Notes under the pieces: model-generated
The model's input: the letters and a program-made list of their open reading frames with translations, nothing else
What the model was told of the DNA's origin: nothing
The model's database searches: none
NCBI GenBank assembly: GCA_029961685.1
Contig: JARWKL010000009.1
Span: 27,653,208-27,717,207, forward strand
DNA length: 64,000 bases
Direction: 5' to 3'
Source: Aristolochia californica
Lineage: Eukaryota > Streptophyta > Magnoliopsida > Piperales > Aristolochiaceae
Shown here: one piece after another, positions 33,447 to 43,895 of the stretch
How the letters are laid out: every line of letters begins with the position of its first letter
Numbering within the stretch: position 1 is the stretch's first letter
Made by a program: the position numbers and the translations under genes

Positions 33447-33468
33447 CTATATATATATATATATATTA
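33447..33468. repeat. AT microsatellite inside element G
   Basis: An uninterrupted alternation of A and T of about 22 bp. Confidence 0.9.
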
Positions 33469-33727
33469 CCGCTCTTTAATTTTTATTTATTACTCCTACA
33501 ACTTGAGAGTCGTTGTCCTGTGGAGGGACACGGTAATGGAGGAGTTTTACTACACTTCTGAGCACTGCATATAGACCCACTACCTGAGAATGATAGGAGT
33601 GTGCCCTACATCCAGCATGGGTTATGAGTAGAGTATGGAGCAATGTCATACAACTTAAAGTAATTTTACTCTTACTTATCTTATGCTAGTTGGGCCTCAT
33701 GGAAGTGATCACCAGCGCGAGGGGGAG

Positions 33728-33832
33728 TGTTGGAAGATATGGAGGACTGTCATTTTTATGAGAAAATCTGATACACCATTTGCAGTAAGTTGGGAGTTCA
33801 TGAGGTTCTCTCACCTCCAGCTTGGGGGGGAA
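33728..33832 (+). repeat. Extra LTR-start plus copia tail in front of the 3' LTR of element G
   Basis: A polypurine tract GCGAGGGGGAG is followed by TGTTGGAAGATATGGAGGAC, which is an LTR-like start. The sequence then returns to the RNase H tail (VSWEFMRFSHLQL in one frame) and a second polypurine tract. The same chimeric order is found at 59649-59753, so it predates both copies. Confidence 0.7.
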
Positions 33833-34262
33833 CGTTGGAAAATGGGCCCAAACCCACACGATCGAGGAAGGCCCAAATATTCAAGAGTGTTGGAAGATGG
33901 GTCCAAGCCTATAAGATATGAACCCACCATGATCATGAGTTGATGGGACCCAACATGATCACGTGAGGTGGCATGAGAAGTCTTTCACAATAAGAAGTCT
34001 TACAGAGCTAAAATTATTATGGAAGCAATTCTCATAGAAGAGTTTCAGTTTAGAGGTGTTTTAGTCATGTTAGTCTTCTATTTATATTGGGTTATTTAAT
34101 TTTGATAGGACTTATCTTTAAGTGTTAGAGTTTGGGTGTAACTGGGACAAAGGTAGTTTAATTGTAATTGGACTCTACTACCTTCCTCTATTATAAATAG
34201 AGGTTCATGTACTTTGATTACAATAAGTCAATGAAAGATTTCTCTTTGCCATAAATTCAACA

Positions 34263-34679
34263 TGAAGAAATGGTGAAAAAATTTACTAGAGAGAGGACTC
34301 AAAGAGATGACCAAGTACCTACATAGAAAAGGTAGAATCAACCAACTGTAGACTGATTCAAGTCTAAATCTAATAAAATAATGTATACAAAAAATAAGAA
34401 GGTGATCCAATTGGAGCTAGTCCAACCTATAGTTGAATCTGATGAAACCAAATGAATCAAAATGAGTCATCCTACCGGTTTCATGAACTATTGCAAAATA
34501 AGTTTACCCTACTACTATAATTAGACAAGCCATGTATCAACAATTCCAATGACTCATAATTTGGTTAGACATTGTGGTTGTTGAAGGTGTAGTGAGTTGT
34601 GTACTCACTAGGTGAAGCCATTTGTTGCCTTATAAACTTTTGTGGGCAAGAGTGGAGAGGTCTTTGTGACCTTAAGCTG
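34263..34679. other. Spacer between elements G and J, nothing recognised
   Basis: AT-rich sequence without LTR ends or a supported ORF. Confidence 0.5.
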
Positions 34680-37239
34680 TGTTGATTTCTAGGGACTAAT
34701 ATAAACACAAGAGATATCAAGGGAAGGAGAGAAGAGAGAAATTCTACCTCTTGGAAGAGAGGAGAGAAGAAACCAAGGTAGAGAAGAAAATGGAAAAGAG
34801 AGAGGTGTATGGACGAATTTGAGCCAAGAGGAAGAAGTTTGAATGTTTTACCCCATGCCTTGAGGTTGAATGTATAGTTGTGTGAAGGTGTTTACAATGA
34901 CTACTATGCCCTTAGGGCTACATGCTTCAAAAGGAAGAAAGATATAAGAGGACATACATTAGCTTGCATAATTATAATTTTATGCCATCTCTATGAAAGT
35001 TCTCCTTATTTACAACCATGCCACCTCTACACACGTGGGAGTCTCTTAACAAACCCCCCCCCTCAAGCTGGTGTTTGTAACTTTAAGTGCAAATAATCTT
35101 GGTCAATAAAATTAAACTTGAAAAAGAAATTTTAATTGTCTTCTTTGACTTATCTTGTTCTTGTTCACATCTTGCTTGTAATCTTCATCATGTTCTCATC
35201 TTGTTTTTTCCCTTTCTTGGATATTCTAGTCACATAAAATTTGATTACCACAATATGTGGAATTCTTCATTGAAGATTATACTTCTTCTTATCAAATGAT
35301 AGCAACATCCATATTTCAATTTGGAAGGAGGCACAACCATTGCAATACTCAACTTCCAATCTCATCCTTGATACTTTTTCTTCTATTCACCCCCTAAAGT
35401 TGGACAGGTAATGACAATGATACCATCTTGAAACAAAAAAATAGTAGTAATAATTATCTCCTCCATGAAGGTGTCCCAAGCACAAGTATTCAATCGGACA
35501 CAGACTCTCAAAAAGTAAAACAAGGGTAGTAAAACAGAAGTCGAAACCATCCTTAAAGGATTTTGAATAAAATAGTGATTATAATCACTAAAGAGGCTAA
35601 GGCATGTCACTCAAAAGATGGTGATAAAAACCCAAAGGTACCAATAAAAAAGTCTCAATGGTCTTAAAAACAACCACATATAGAAAGGACCAATCAAAGA
35701 AACACACAAAGGGGTTAGCCTAAAAGGGTAAACAAGAGTAAAAAAAGGATGGTAGGAGAGAAGGTATCCGAGTAAAAGGGGTAATGGAGGATTGAAGAAA
35801 GAAAAAATAACCACCATCGTAATAAGAAAGAAATTGTAATGGTAGAACTGAATTAACTTAACAAATTTGACCAAGTATGACTTTTGGTGAGGTGACCAAG
35901 TTTGACACAAGAAGGAGATAAAAAAATAATTCCTCTATAAACATGATGATTGAGGAAATGTAAAAAAAAATCTCTAATAAGAAACTTTTGAGATGTAACA
36001 TAATAATGTAAACTTCCTAAACATAGACTTATCTAATAAGGCAATTACTTATTAACACAACTTGACCAATTTGCAAAGAAAAATCAAAAGATAATTTATG
36101 GAATGAGGGAGGTTTAAGGAATTTAAGACTTTCTAATTCAAAATTTTCAGATTTTGTCCAAAAAGGAAACTAAACTCATAATGGGAAAGACTTCTCTTAA
36201 GGGAACTAATGTAATGTGAGATCAAAGAAAGAAAACTTTTAATAAAGGAAAAATACTCAAGTTGATAAAATCTTGAGTAGATTTTGAAAAAAAATAGGAA
36301 ACTTAACCAACATTAGCAACTCAAAAAGTGAAGCCAAAAATTTGGCTTAGATTCGGATTTTTTGCATGCAACAGGATATCAACATTACATTTGATTTTTC
36401 CAATGTCAATATCTTTCAATAGAAAGATCAGATTGAGAAACAATTTATTGGGATAAAAATTAGACTCACATAACTATCTTTTGAGATATAATTCTCAATA
36501 TAATTCCTTAGTAGTTTTGCTACAAATTGTTCAGGAAGTTGAGGCTTTCTGCTGTTACATGAAACTTTTCAGTTGATTGACCTTTGTTGCTTTAGAAGTC
36601 GATTTCTCTTTCTAGAAAAATTTGGTTTCAATGATTATTTTTGAGTTGGAAACTAGACTCAAGATATTTCCAATGGTATATAATTTTCTATAGGAAACAT
36701 ATAGTAAGAAAGTAAAACATCTAATGAAAAACGTGAATTGGGAAAGAAGACTTAAAGATAAATGAGTAACTCCTCTTTTTTTCTTTTTTTTTCTTTTTCT
36801 TCTTCTTCCTCCCTTTCTTTTCCATTTTCTTCTCTTTTTACATCTCAGATCTTTGCCCGCTCTCATATCATGTGGATTTCTAGGGACTAGATATAAACAC
36901 AAGAGATCTCAAGGGAAGGAAAGAAGAGAAGAATTCTAGCTCTTGGGTGAGTAGAGAGAAGAAAACAAGTTAGAGAAGGAAGTGGAAAAGAGAGAGAGGT
37001 GAATGGATTGAGCCAAGAGGAAGAGGTTTGAATGCTCTACTCCATGCCTTGAGGTTGTATTTATAGTTGTGTGAAGGTGTTTACAATGGTTACAATGCTC
37101 TCAGGGCTACATGCTTCAAAAAGAAAAGACATAAGAGGACATACATCAGCTTACATAATTATAACTCTTTGTCATTTCTATAAAAACTCTCCTTATTTAC
37201 TAGCCATGCCACTTCTATACATGTGGGTGTCTCTTAACA
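34680..37239 (-). mobile_element. Element J: non-autonomous LTR element on the minus strand (about 2.6 kb)
   Basis: The left LTR 34680-35051 (3' LTR) starts TGTTGATTTCTAGGG on the plus strand and ends TCTCTTAACA. The right LTR is 36871-37239. The polypurine tract (reverse complement) AACCCCCCCCCTCAAGCTGG lies beside the left LTR. The primer-binding-like sequence TGATATGAGAGCG (minus strand, 36858-36870) lies beside the right LTR. The flanks AGCTG (34675-34679) and AGTTG (37240-37244) match at four of five bases. The 1.8-kb interior has no recognisable gag or pol. Confidence 0.87.
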
Positions 37240-37475
37240 AGTTGTAATTTAGCTTGTGTAGTCAAATAGGTTTTGGAATTAGGTTTGAGTGGCCTATATA
37301 CTATATTTGTGTTTAGTACTCTTGAGTTGTAAATGCCACTTGATATTTAGAGTCTTGAGTTTTAAATGCCACTTGATATTTAGAGTTAGTGAGTCCCCAA
37401 AAGTGCACTAGGACCTAAAAACTCTCTAGAGATCCTCCTTTGTCTCTATCTTTTTTTTCTTTTTCAAGTGGCTAG
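37240..37475. repeat. Short spacer with a tandem 33-bp duplication
   Basis: A GTCTTGAGTTTTAAATGCCA-type segment ending CTTGATATTTAGAGT occurs twice in a row at about 37320-37386. Nothing else was recognised. Confidence 0.6.
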
Positions 37476-37864
37476 TGTTAAAAGGGTCTCCCACATCCAT
37501 GATGGCAAGAAGGATAAATAAGAAGACTTCTAAGAAGAGGTGGTATGAACTTGCAAATGTACAAGCTAGTTTATGTTTTTAAATATCCTTTTTTAGATGT
37601 AGCCCTAAGGCATTATAGTCATCATAATCTCCTTCCAAAAGCTGCAAATAGAGCTCCAAGGGCATGGCATCAAACTCTAACCACTTGAGCCTCATTTTCC
37701 TCTTGAAATTCGTTATTTCTCCTCTTTTCTATCTCCTACAAGCTCCTCTCTCCTCACTCCCAAGAGTTAAAAACTCCTCTCTTCTCTCCTCTTATCCTAT
37801 CTTTCTTCTCTTCTATCTTTATCTTGAAATCTCTTGTGATTATATGAAGACCCTAGAAATCAAC
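37476..37864 (+). mobile_element. LTR remnant of the J family, sense orientation
   Basis: It starts TGTTAAAAGGGTCTCCCAC and ends GACCCTAGAAATCAAC, with GTAGCCCTAAGGCATTATAG in the middle as in the J LTRs. No internal region and no clear target duplication were seen. Confidence 0.7.
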
Positions 37865-38656
37865 CTAATATTCTTGTTTGGTTTGACAAGGTAAACAATA
37901 TTTTTGAAAATCGATCTTTCCCTTAGACAAATTTTGCTTTAAAAAATCTATATTTCACATATTTTCTCTAGGAATTATTTACCTATAGTAGTTATTTTGG
38001 GGATAACACAATTATTTCCAATACTATAAGAAACTCGTATTTCATTTTTTAATTTTAAATTAGAAAAAAATTATTGAGTTGAATTTATTTCATATGATAG
38101 TTTTTTGTGTTTTAAATATATTTTTATAAAGTTTAATTATTGTAAAAAGTATAATTGGTCTTATTAATAATCTTAGATATTATATGTTTAATAAATTATT
38201 TGTTTTTTTATATTTAAAAAACCAATTCAACCTTAAATTTAAGAATGGTTTTTTTTTTAACAATCATTTTTATTTCATCAAATTACCCCTAAATGTTTTT
38301 GACTCCTCCATTGACTAAGTCGCTAGACTCATGTGTGGAGGTTAGTCCAACTTTTAACGGAAGTGGAACCAGGTGGAACACTCCATCCTCCATCTTTTGT
38401 CTCTAGTCAAAATTTTGAAGTTAATAGTGTCAATTTCGTTATTAGTTTAAATGTGTACAGGGCTGACCCACTACGAAAAACTATTTGGTACGAAATATGA
38501 GAAACATTATCTTAACCATTCGATTATGATCAACAACTATCTCAACTATCTGATCTAAGGGTTATCTCAGCCATGATCATACAAGTATAAATAGTCATAG
38601 ATTTCGTACCTAATAGGTTTTGGATAATTGGTAAAGTTGTTTATATTTATAAAAGG
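37865..38656. repeat. AT-rich stretch with CATCCGATCA-type units near 38505-38575
   Basis: The sequence ATCTCAACTATCTGATC and its neighbours resemble the minisatellite at 1369-1690. The rest is very AT-rich and holds no gene. It is the 3' flank of the DUF538 gene. Confidence 0.5.
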
Positions 38657-39223
38657 TTACGAGTCATGACAGACTATGATGAAATCTATTTTACGAAGAA
38701 AATAGTTTCTAATTCTGATAACCAGATGGTGGTGATAACTAACCTCTGTAATGAACCCCTCCCCCGGAAGATGCTCCGCGCACCCATTGCTCTTACAGGT
38801 CGGAATCTCTTGGAACTGCTGGGCAGGGAGCTTCTCCGACAAGAAACCGACGTGAAACTCGATCTGATTATCGGAAGGATCTATATTGATGGCTGTGACA
38901 GGAACCCAAACAAAAAGCTTCTTCGCCTGGATTCCCGCCAATTCGGTGATTGCACCGTAGTCGAGCTTTCCCGTGATCTTCTTATCGTAGTAGACTAGAT
39001 CGGTGAAGTGCACATAGCAGGGCTTCTGGAGCTCGATCTCGAAGGATCCGTCGGTGGAGAGGGAGTATGAGATGACTGAATCGGGTAAAAGGCCTTTAGG
39101 AAGGCCGTGCCGAACGAGGATATCGTGCGCTCCAGAGGAAACCCTCGATTCAGATGCCGACGAAAGAGAGAGAAGGGCTACAATGTAGAACAGGAGAGAG
39201 GAAATTCTAGGTTGAAATAACAT
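38657..39223 (-). CDS. DUF538 family protein, intact 188-codon ORF
   Basis: DUF538 proteins are small plant-specific proteins, often secreted and stress-induced, with no settled biochemical role. Seen: an N-terminal hydrophobic signal-like segment (SSLLFYIVALLSLSSASES, residues ~8-26), then the domain at about 33-145 with GLPKGLLPDSVISYSLSTDG, FEIELQKPCYVHFTDL, VYYDKKITGKLDYGAI, LAGIQAKKLFVWVPVTAI and IEFHVGFLSEKLPAQQFQEI. A Cys pair (CKSNGC) follows. The frame has no interruption. The last ~40 residues (after HLPGEG) look unlike the family. A donor-like GAG|GTTAGT about 30 residues from the end suggests this tail might be an intron read-through. A TTTAAATAAG TATA-like box on the minus strand at 39402-39412 could serve as promoter. 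The start at 39223 is the only Met before the signal. Confidence 0.9.
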   Translation of the reverse strand: MLFQPRISSLLFYIVALLSLSSASESRVSSGAHDILVRHGLPKGLLPDSVISYSLSTDGSFEIELQKPCYVHFTDLVYYDKKITGKLDYGAITELAGIQAKKLFVWVPVTAINIDPSDNQIEFHVGFLSEKLPAQQFQEIPTCKSNGCAEHLPGEGFITEVSYHHHLVIRIRNYFLRKIDFIIVCHDS

Positions 39224-39394
39224 TTTCGAGGAGAAGAGTAGTGCTATGGATTCGGATGTCTACTGGAGAGAAGAAGGGAAACCTCTGGTAACATAGAGAA
39301 TAAAGACGACGAAATGTAAAACAAAATGAACAAGAAAGTGGAGCCCACGACTCTTCATTCGGACAGCCCGAGGCCGGTGCCTCTTTCTGGTAGA

Positions 39395-39690
39395 TGTTAT
39401 TCTTATTTAAATGGGGCGGACACTACCGACCTCAAAGAAATGGAATCATGTTCGCCCACCAACCTCAATGAAAAAACAAAAGTGAGAGATGTTGGCCCAA
39501 GATCTGGTATACCTGCTACAAAAATGGGGCATATATGAAGAGCAATAGTAAGATTACGGGATTTTATGGCAAAGGCAATATCTCTCACCCACTCCACCTT
39601 TCTAGGTGTTTCATTCCCAGGATCACAGAACAGCTGTTGGAGAAGAGCTAAAAGAACTCCTTGACTCAAAGGAAGTGGATCCATGGTTAA
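39395..39690 (-). pseudogene. VARICOSE/EDC4 (mRNA-decapping scaffold) C-terminal relic
   Basis: VARICOSE is the plant EDC4 scaffold that links decapping factors in P-bodies. The minus-strand ORF from 39684 reads MDPLPLSQGVLLALLQQLFC, ETPRKVEWVRDIAFAIK and LTIALHICPIF, which fits the conserved C-terminal helical domain of that family. One extra base after PIF (near 39500) shifts the frame. In the other frame EQVYQILGQH continues the family pattern. The rest is lost, and neither the WD40 N-terminus nor introns were found nearby. It sits about 0.2-0.45 kb upstream of the DUF538 start codon. Confidence 0.75.
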
Positions 39691-39839
39691 AATACCCTAC
39701 AAATCAACTTGAAGAAAAAAACAGGTTCGGCCATGGTTACAATACCCTGCAAATTACTACTTTTACTATTGCATTAGGCATCAAAGACAAAATAAGAAGG
39801 CCTAATGTTGTTCTTATAGTGTTATTATGAAGACAAGAG

Positions 39840-40815
39840 CAAAAGCTTTTCCATGGATAGAGATAATGTGCCCCAAGTAACTATACTTAGAGCTAGTTAG
39901 GGAGCTATTGGAAGTTTTCATTTTTAATTGATGGTGGCGCAAAACCTTGAAAACTCTGGTCAAGTGACCAAAATGTTTGACAAGAGTACAAATATAGATT
40001 AAATGTGGTCAATAGAATCCCAACATGAATTTTCACAAAAAAGGTTAAAATACATCATTCATCAAGCATTAGAATGTGGTTGAGGTATTGATGGAGCCAG
40101 ATGGCATAACTACCAACTAGTAGTGACAAATCACAAGTTCAGTAAGCTGTCTTATGTTCATCAACTTCATTCATTTGAATTTGGTGGCATCCCGTTCTTA
40201 TTAGTCTATTTAGATTCTTAGTTTGTTGAAAAAACAGAGGGTTGCCTTAGAACCAAAAATTCTTTACTTCTGTAGCAGCCATTCAGTTCTTGTGGTAGCT
40301 GAATTCCCTTACTTACCAAAATGCCCTGAGCCACTGAAAAAATAGCATAAGAAAGCCTTTTAGTTAACCTTTTATGTATATCATTCATATTATTTTAGTT
40401 CTCTTAGCTGAACAAGTTGATCTTTTTCACTTTATGAAGGATCAACATTGCTACAGTATTAATTTAGGTTAGAAAAGGAAGGAGTCCAGGTCAAAGTCCA
40501 GGTCAAAGTGTTGAGACATGAAATATTGAGTCTCATATTGCAGAAAGTAATGCTTATTGTTCTTGTTTGTGAAAGTTATCCCTGAGATATACTGCCTGGA
40601 ATTCTCTATACTTGTAGAAGTTTGCTTCTTGGGTTTGTCAAACTCAAATAAAAATTTTGAAATATCATTTGTCTGGGAAGCCTGTTATGTATTTATAGGT
40701 TCAATCCTAAATTATACTTCCTTCTTCTCGTTAAGCTGTTCTCCCTCAGGTTTGTACATCAGGGGTTGATAGCAAAGTGGTTGGAAGTGAATTGTTAGAA
40801 AATGGCTCAATCCAT
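39840..40815. other. Intergenic or intronic stretch, nothing recognised
   Basis: AT-rich, no conserved protein seen. It may include earlier introns or exons of the methyltransferase pseudogene that follows, too worn to identify. Confidence 0.4.
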
Positions 40816-40820
40816 TGCTC

Positions 40821-42648
40821 AAGGAGCATCTGCATGTCCTCCCCCACTGTCCTTAACAGCACTGATAGTTCAGGTGTCCCTTTAACTTTAAATTACAAGT
40901 GACAAGACATTTGGTTAGCAGTCTGGCTGCAGAGAAGCTGTATTCTCTAGTTGGTGACTGGGCTGATCTTGGTCCTGATCCATTGCTTTTTTGTATGCTG
41001 GTGTGCATGAACCATTGGCCTTAGTTCAGCACAGTGTGTTGGCATGGTAAACTTCTGATTCTTAGTTCCTTCTCATATTTCATTTTAAAACACCTTATGT
41101 TCAAGTCATCCGTTGCTAAAATGGATTCAGTAACATAAACGGGATGGAAAGAAAAATAAAAGAAATTGATCTGAATGGAAGGCTTCTCTGTTTGTTTTTA
41201 TTTTATGTCAGGTAGTTGGCATTGAAATGAATGAATCAGTAGTTTTAGATGCTCAAAGGAATGCAGAGATGAATGGCATACAAAACCGCATGTGCGTTGG
41301 TTCAAAGGTTTGATTCACTTTACTTACTGCCATGTATAATATCTAGTGGTTGAGTTGTCTTGCAATTTCTATTGTCTTTTCTGCAGCTGATACTCCCCGT
41401 ATCTCAGTTTATCACCACAGTTTGATGTTTCCCCTCATTCTTATACACCACTTCAACAAGTTTCTCCACTCTTGTAGTTTGTCATTCAAACTATCAGATT
41501 TGTGCTCCAAATTTGTTCTTAAAATGTATTTTCTATTTGAGAGCTAACAGGCAGAAGACATTATGGGTTCTCTACTCAAAAGAGTATCCAGATGCACCAC
41601 CGCAGGAAGAGAGTGCAAAAAGTGAGGTGATTAAAAATATATAATGTGAAAGATAACATAGAGGGATCTATCAGAACGTACTTTAGAAGATGATCAGATG
41701 GTGAGCAAGATAAATGACCAGGTGACGGATTCTATCAAAGATAATGGGACTTTTGATGGCCATGAAGTGGCTAGAGACAAAAGCATATCAGGTTCTCAAG
41801 AAAACTCTGATGAAAAGAGAATGGCTTGAGTCACAAGGACAGCATTTCTTAACATCATGGAACAACCAGGACAGCCATGCAGCAATATAAAGATGTTGTT
41901 GCAATCGTTGATCCTCCTCGAGATTAAATTCACCCAACTGAATGTTTGTATTCTCTCTATCCTCTCTTGTATTACTAAAGATTGCTGAAACTAAGTTGTT
42001 TGGCCAGTTCTTTAACTGACTGCCACCACGCCTAGGTGGAGGCTGCATGGAAGTTTTAGCTTGAAATTTGAATTCTGTTCTGCTCGGAGGTGGCATAATT
42101 GGGTCTGTTATGCAGTGGGGAAAAGTTATCTTACCTAGAATGAACAGGCTGGAAGTTGAAAGGGTTGGTTTTTCCTGTAATGAGACAACTCATGATGTTA
42201 TTTTCCCTCTTAAAAGAATTGTGAAGCTCATCCCATTGGCTCTTTCCTTTCCTACCTGAGTGCTTCTTCCACATTTTGGTTTGACCAATTCAATAAAGTA
42301 ATTGTCCTGTGTCACTGAGATTGCAGGTAATTAAAGCTCTTAGGACCCATTTACGATTGAGGAGGCAGGTGTAAGTCAAAATCACAGTTAATCTTGTATG
42401 CGTCTCCTATTCCTTTTACCAAGGTTTGATTGGTAAAAGCTCTAACATCTGCAGTTGGTCCTGCCCTCGAGAAGCCTGAGAAGGGGAAAAAGTAACAGAG
42501 GTTGGAGAAACATGAGCAAGCTGGTCTGGCTCGACTCCCTGTAAAATCAATACCAAACTCATAAAGCCCTTCCGAACCGTCAGAGCTGGCTGTTAAATTC
42601 TTCCCACACAACTCCCATAGCAAGATGGAGATGCTTTTAGAGAGGTAG
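40821..42648 (+). pseudogene. tRNA (uracil-5-)-methyltransferase (TRMT2A-like) pseudogene, introns retained
   Basis: The parent enzyme methylates U54 of tRNA with S-adenosylmethionine. Pieces in order: PPPLSLTALIVQ (40836-40873), AEKLYSLVGDWADLGPD (40928-40980), VVGIEMNESVVLDAQRNAEM with NGIQNRMCVGSK (exon 41212-41307, AG acceptor before it and GT after it), AEDIMGSLLK (exon from 41551), QYKDVVAIVDPPR (to ~41932), VIKALRTHLRLRR (exon 42327-42368), then QAGLARLPVKSIPNS and EMLLER-stop (42646-42648). The SAM-binding glycine motif expected after GPD is lost to substitutions and a deletion (about 40984-41030). A 1-bp insertion after SLLK and several stops follow. The retained splice sites show a duplicated or decayed genomic copy rather than a retrocopy. 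Confidence 0.82.
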
Positions 42649-43895
42649 ATCTACCGGGCTTGGTAAACTATAATTTTATTTTGTAAACAAGCAGTGTTAA
42701 TACCATGGTTCGGTGACTTGGGATTGGGACCCCATTTGCCGTCGGCCATATTTTTGTATTGGCCGACTCTGTCTGAAAAAAATTAAAAATTCAAAAATAG
42801 GGAATAATAGGGAAAAATCCTAGTCTATATTTTAGGTATAAATTTAGTGTATTTGGTCAACACACAATTCACTATATGTTACTATTTGTTTTGTGAAAGA
42901 AAAGGAACCCATATGTTATCATATAACATTATCTTGTCAAGAATGACAAATATAAAGTGTTTTGATAAAACTATTTAAATGTAATTACACACTTGAGAAT
43001 GTCATACTATGACAAATACAAGTTAAATAAAACCTAATGAGATAAAAATTCACCCTCTTAAAAAAATGATGAATTGTGATAAGCGTCAAAATATGCCGAA
43101 TATCTAGATATGAAAATTGTAGGATCTTGGAATATGGAAGATGTACAATCTACCCTTCTATTGTGATGGCAGATGGTGACTATAAAGATTGATATGATGA
43201 TGATGATTGATCATTCACTGAACTTGTAACTATATATCCATTTGATAAGTTGCACCATATTGACAGTAATACATAGGACTTGGATAAATGTGTTGTCATC
43301 CATATGTAGGACATGTAAGTTGTTTCTTGTACGGGCTAGTCTGGAGGTGTTGCATATGACGCATTTTGAGTTTGAGTGGAAGATGTGATAGTATATATGT
43401 CACAAGAATTATATCTCCGTTGTGGTCGATAATAAACATGACCTCCCTCTTTGGACATATACTAAGTGTCCATTTAATCATTTTGATGTTCTTCATTTTA
43501 TTAGCGACATTTTCATAGCTTCCATCATCATTGGTACCAGCATTGGAATTTGCTCCTGACATACTTGATCCAGTGTTTTTTGAACCATACCATATATTGT
43601 CATTCACTTCATCATTTTCTTCATCATCTATGTTAAACTGTGAGTGAAGCCATCGACAAAATCTATTATCATTGTCTAAAAGTGGTTTTTGAACTTCAAT
43701 AGTCTAAGGAAACAATGGATCATCTTTTGTAAAAATATAATGCAAGTCGATCGGATCCTAACTATCATCATTATTATTCTTACTATACCTTGATTGATAA
43801 ATATGCGTTTTGGGTCATGGGATTCATGTTGTAGTAAAGATAGACAAGATTATTCAAGTAATCCATCTTAAATCGATTTCTCGAGTTTCATATGG
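42649..43895. other. AT-rich stretch, one unassigned minus-strand ORF
   Basis: A 103-codon ORF at 43296-43607 (-), starting MNDNIWYGSKNTGSS with acidic sequence upstream in the same frame (FCRWLHSQF..., EENDEVND), may be a transposase or gene tail. I do not recognise the family. Nothing else was seen. Confidence 0.35.

Larger units (their letters stand above)
31495..34262 (+). mobile_element. Element G: non-autonomous copia-type LTR element (about 2.8 kb)
   Basis: The 5' LTR 31495-31868 starts TGTTGGAATATGGGCC and ends ATTCAACA. A primer-binding site TAGTATCAGAGC is at 31869-31880, followed by leader b (AGGTTCTATGAGTTGAC). The 3' LTR runs to 34262 and begins either at 33833 (CGTTGGAAAATGGGCC, after CAGCTTGGGGGGGAA) or at 33888 (TGTTGGAAGATGGGTCC). 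The flanks TAGAG and TGAAG match at three of five bases. The internal 1.9 kb holds no gag-pol, only noncoding sequence shared with 45807-47580 and 60598-61993. An 88-codon ORF at 32118-32384 is unsupported elsewhere because its homologues are interrupted. Confidence 0.82.

Noticed and set aside
31490..34267. TAGAG/TGAAG as proof of a target duplication for element G
   Set aside because: Only three of five bases match. The boundaries rest on LTR ends, and the duplication is not counted as firm evidence.
36612..36902. Lys/Arg-rich ORF on the minus strand
   Set aside because: It arises from a purine/pyrimidine-skewed tract in the interior and LTR of element J.
43296..43607. 103-codon minus-strand ORF considered as an hAT-type transposase tail
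   Set aside because: No catalytic or dimerisation motif and no terminal inverted repeats seen. Left as unassigned.
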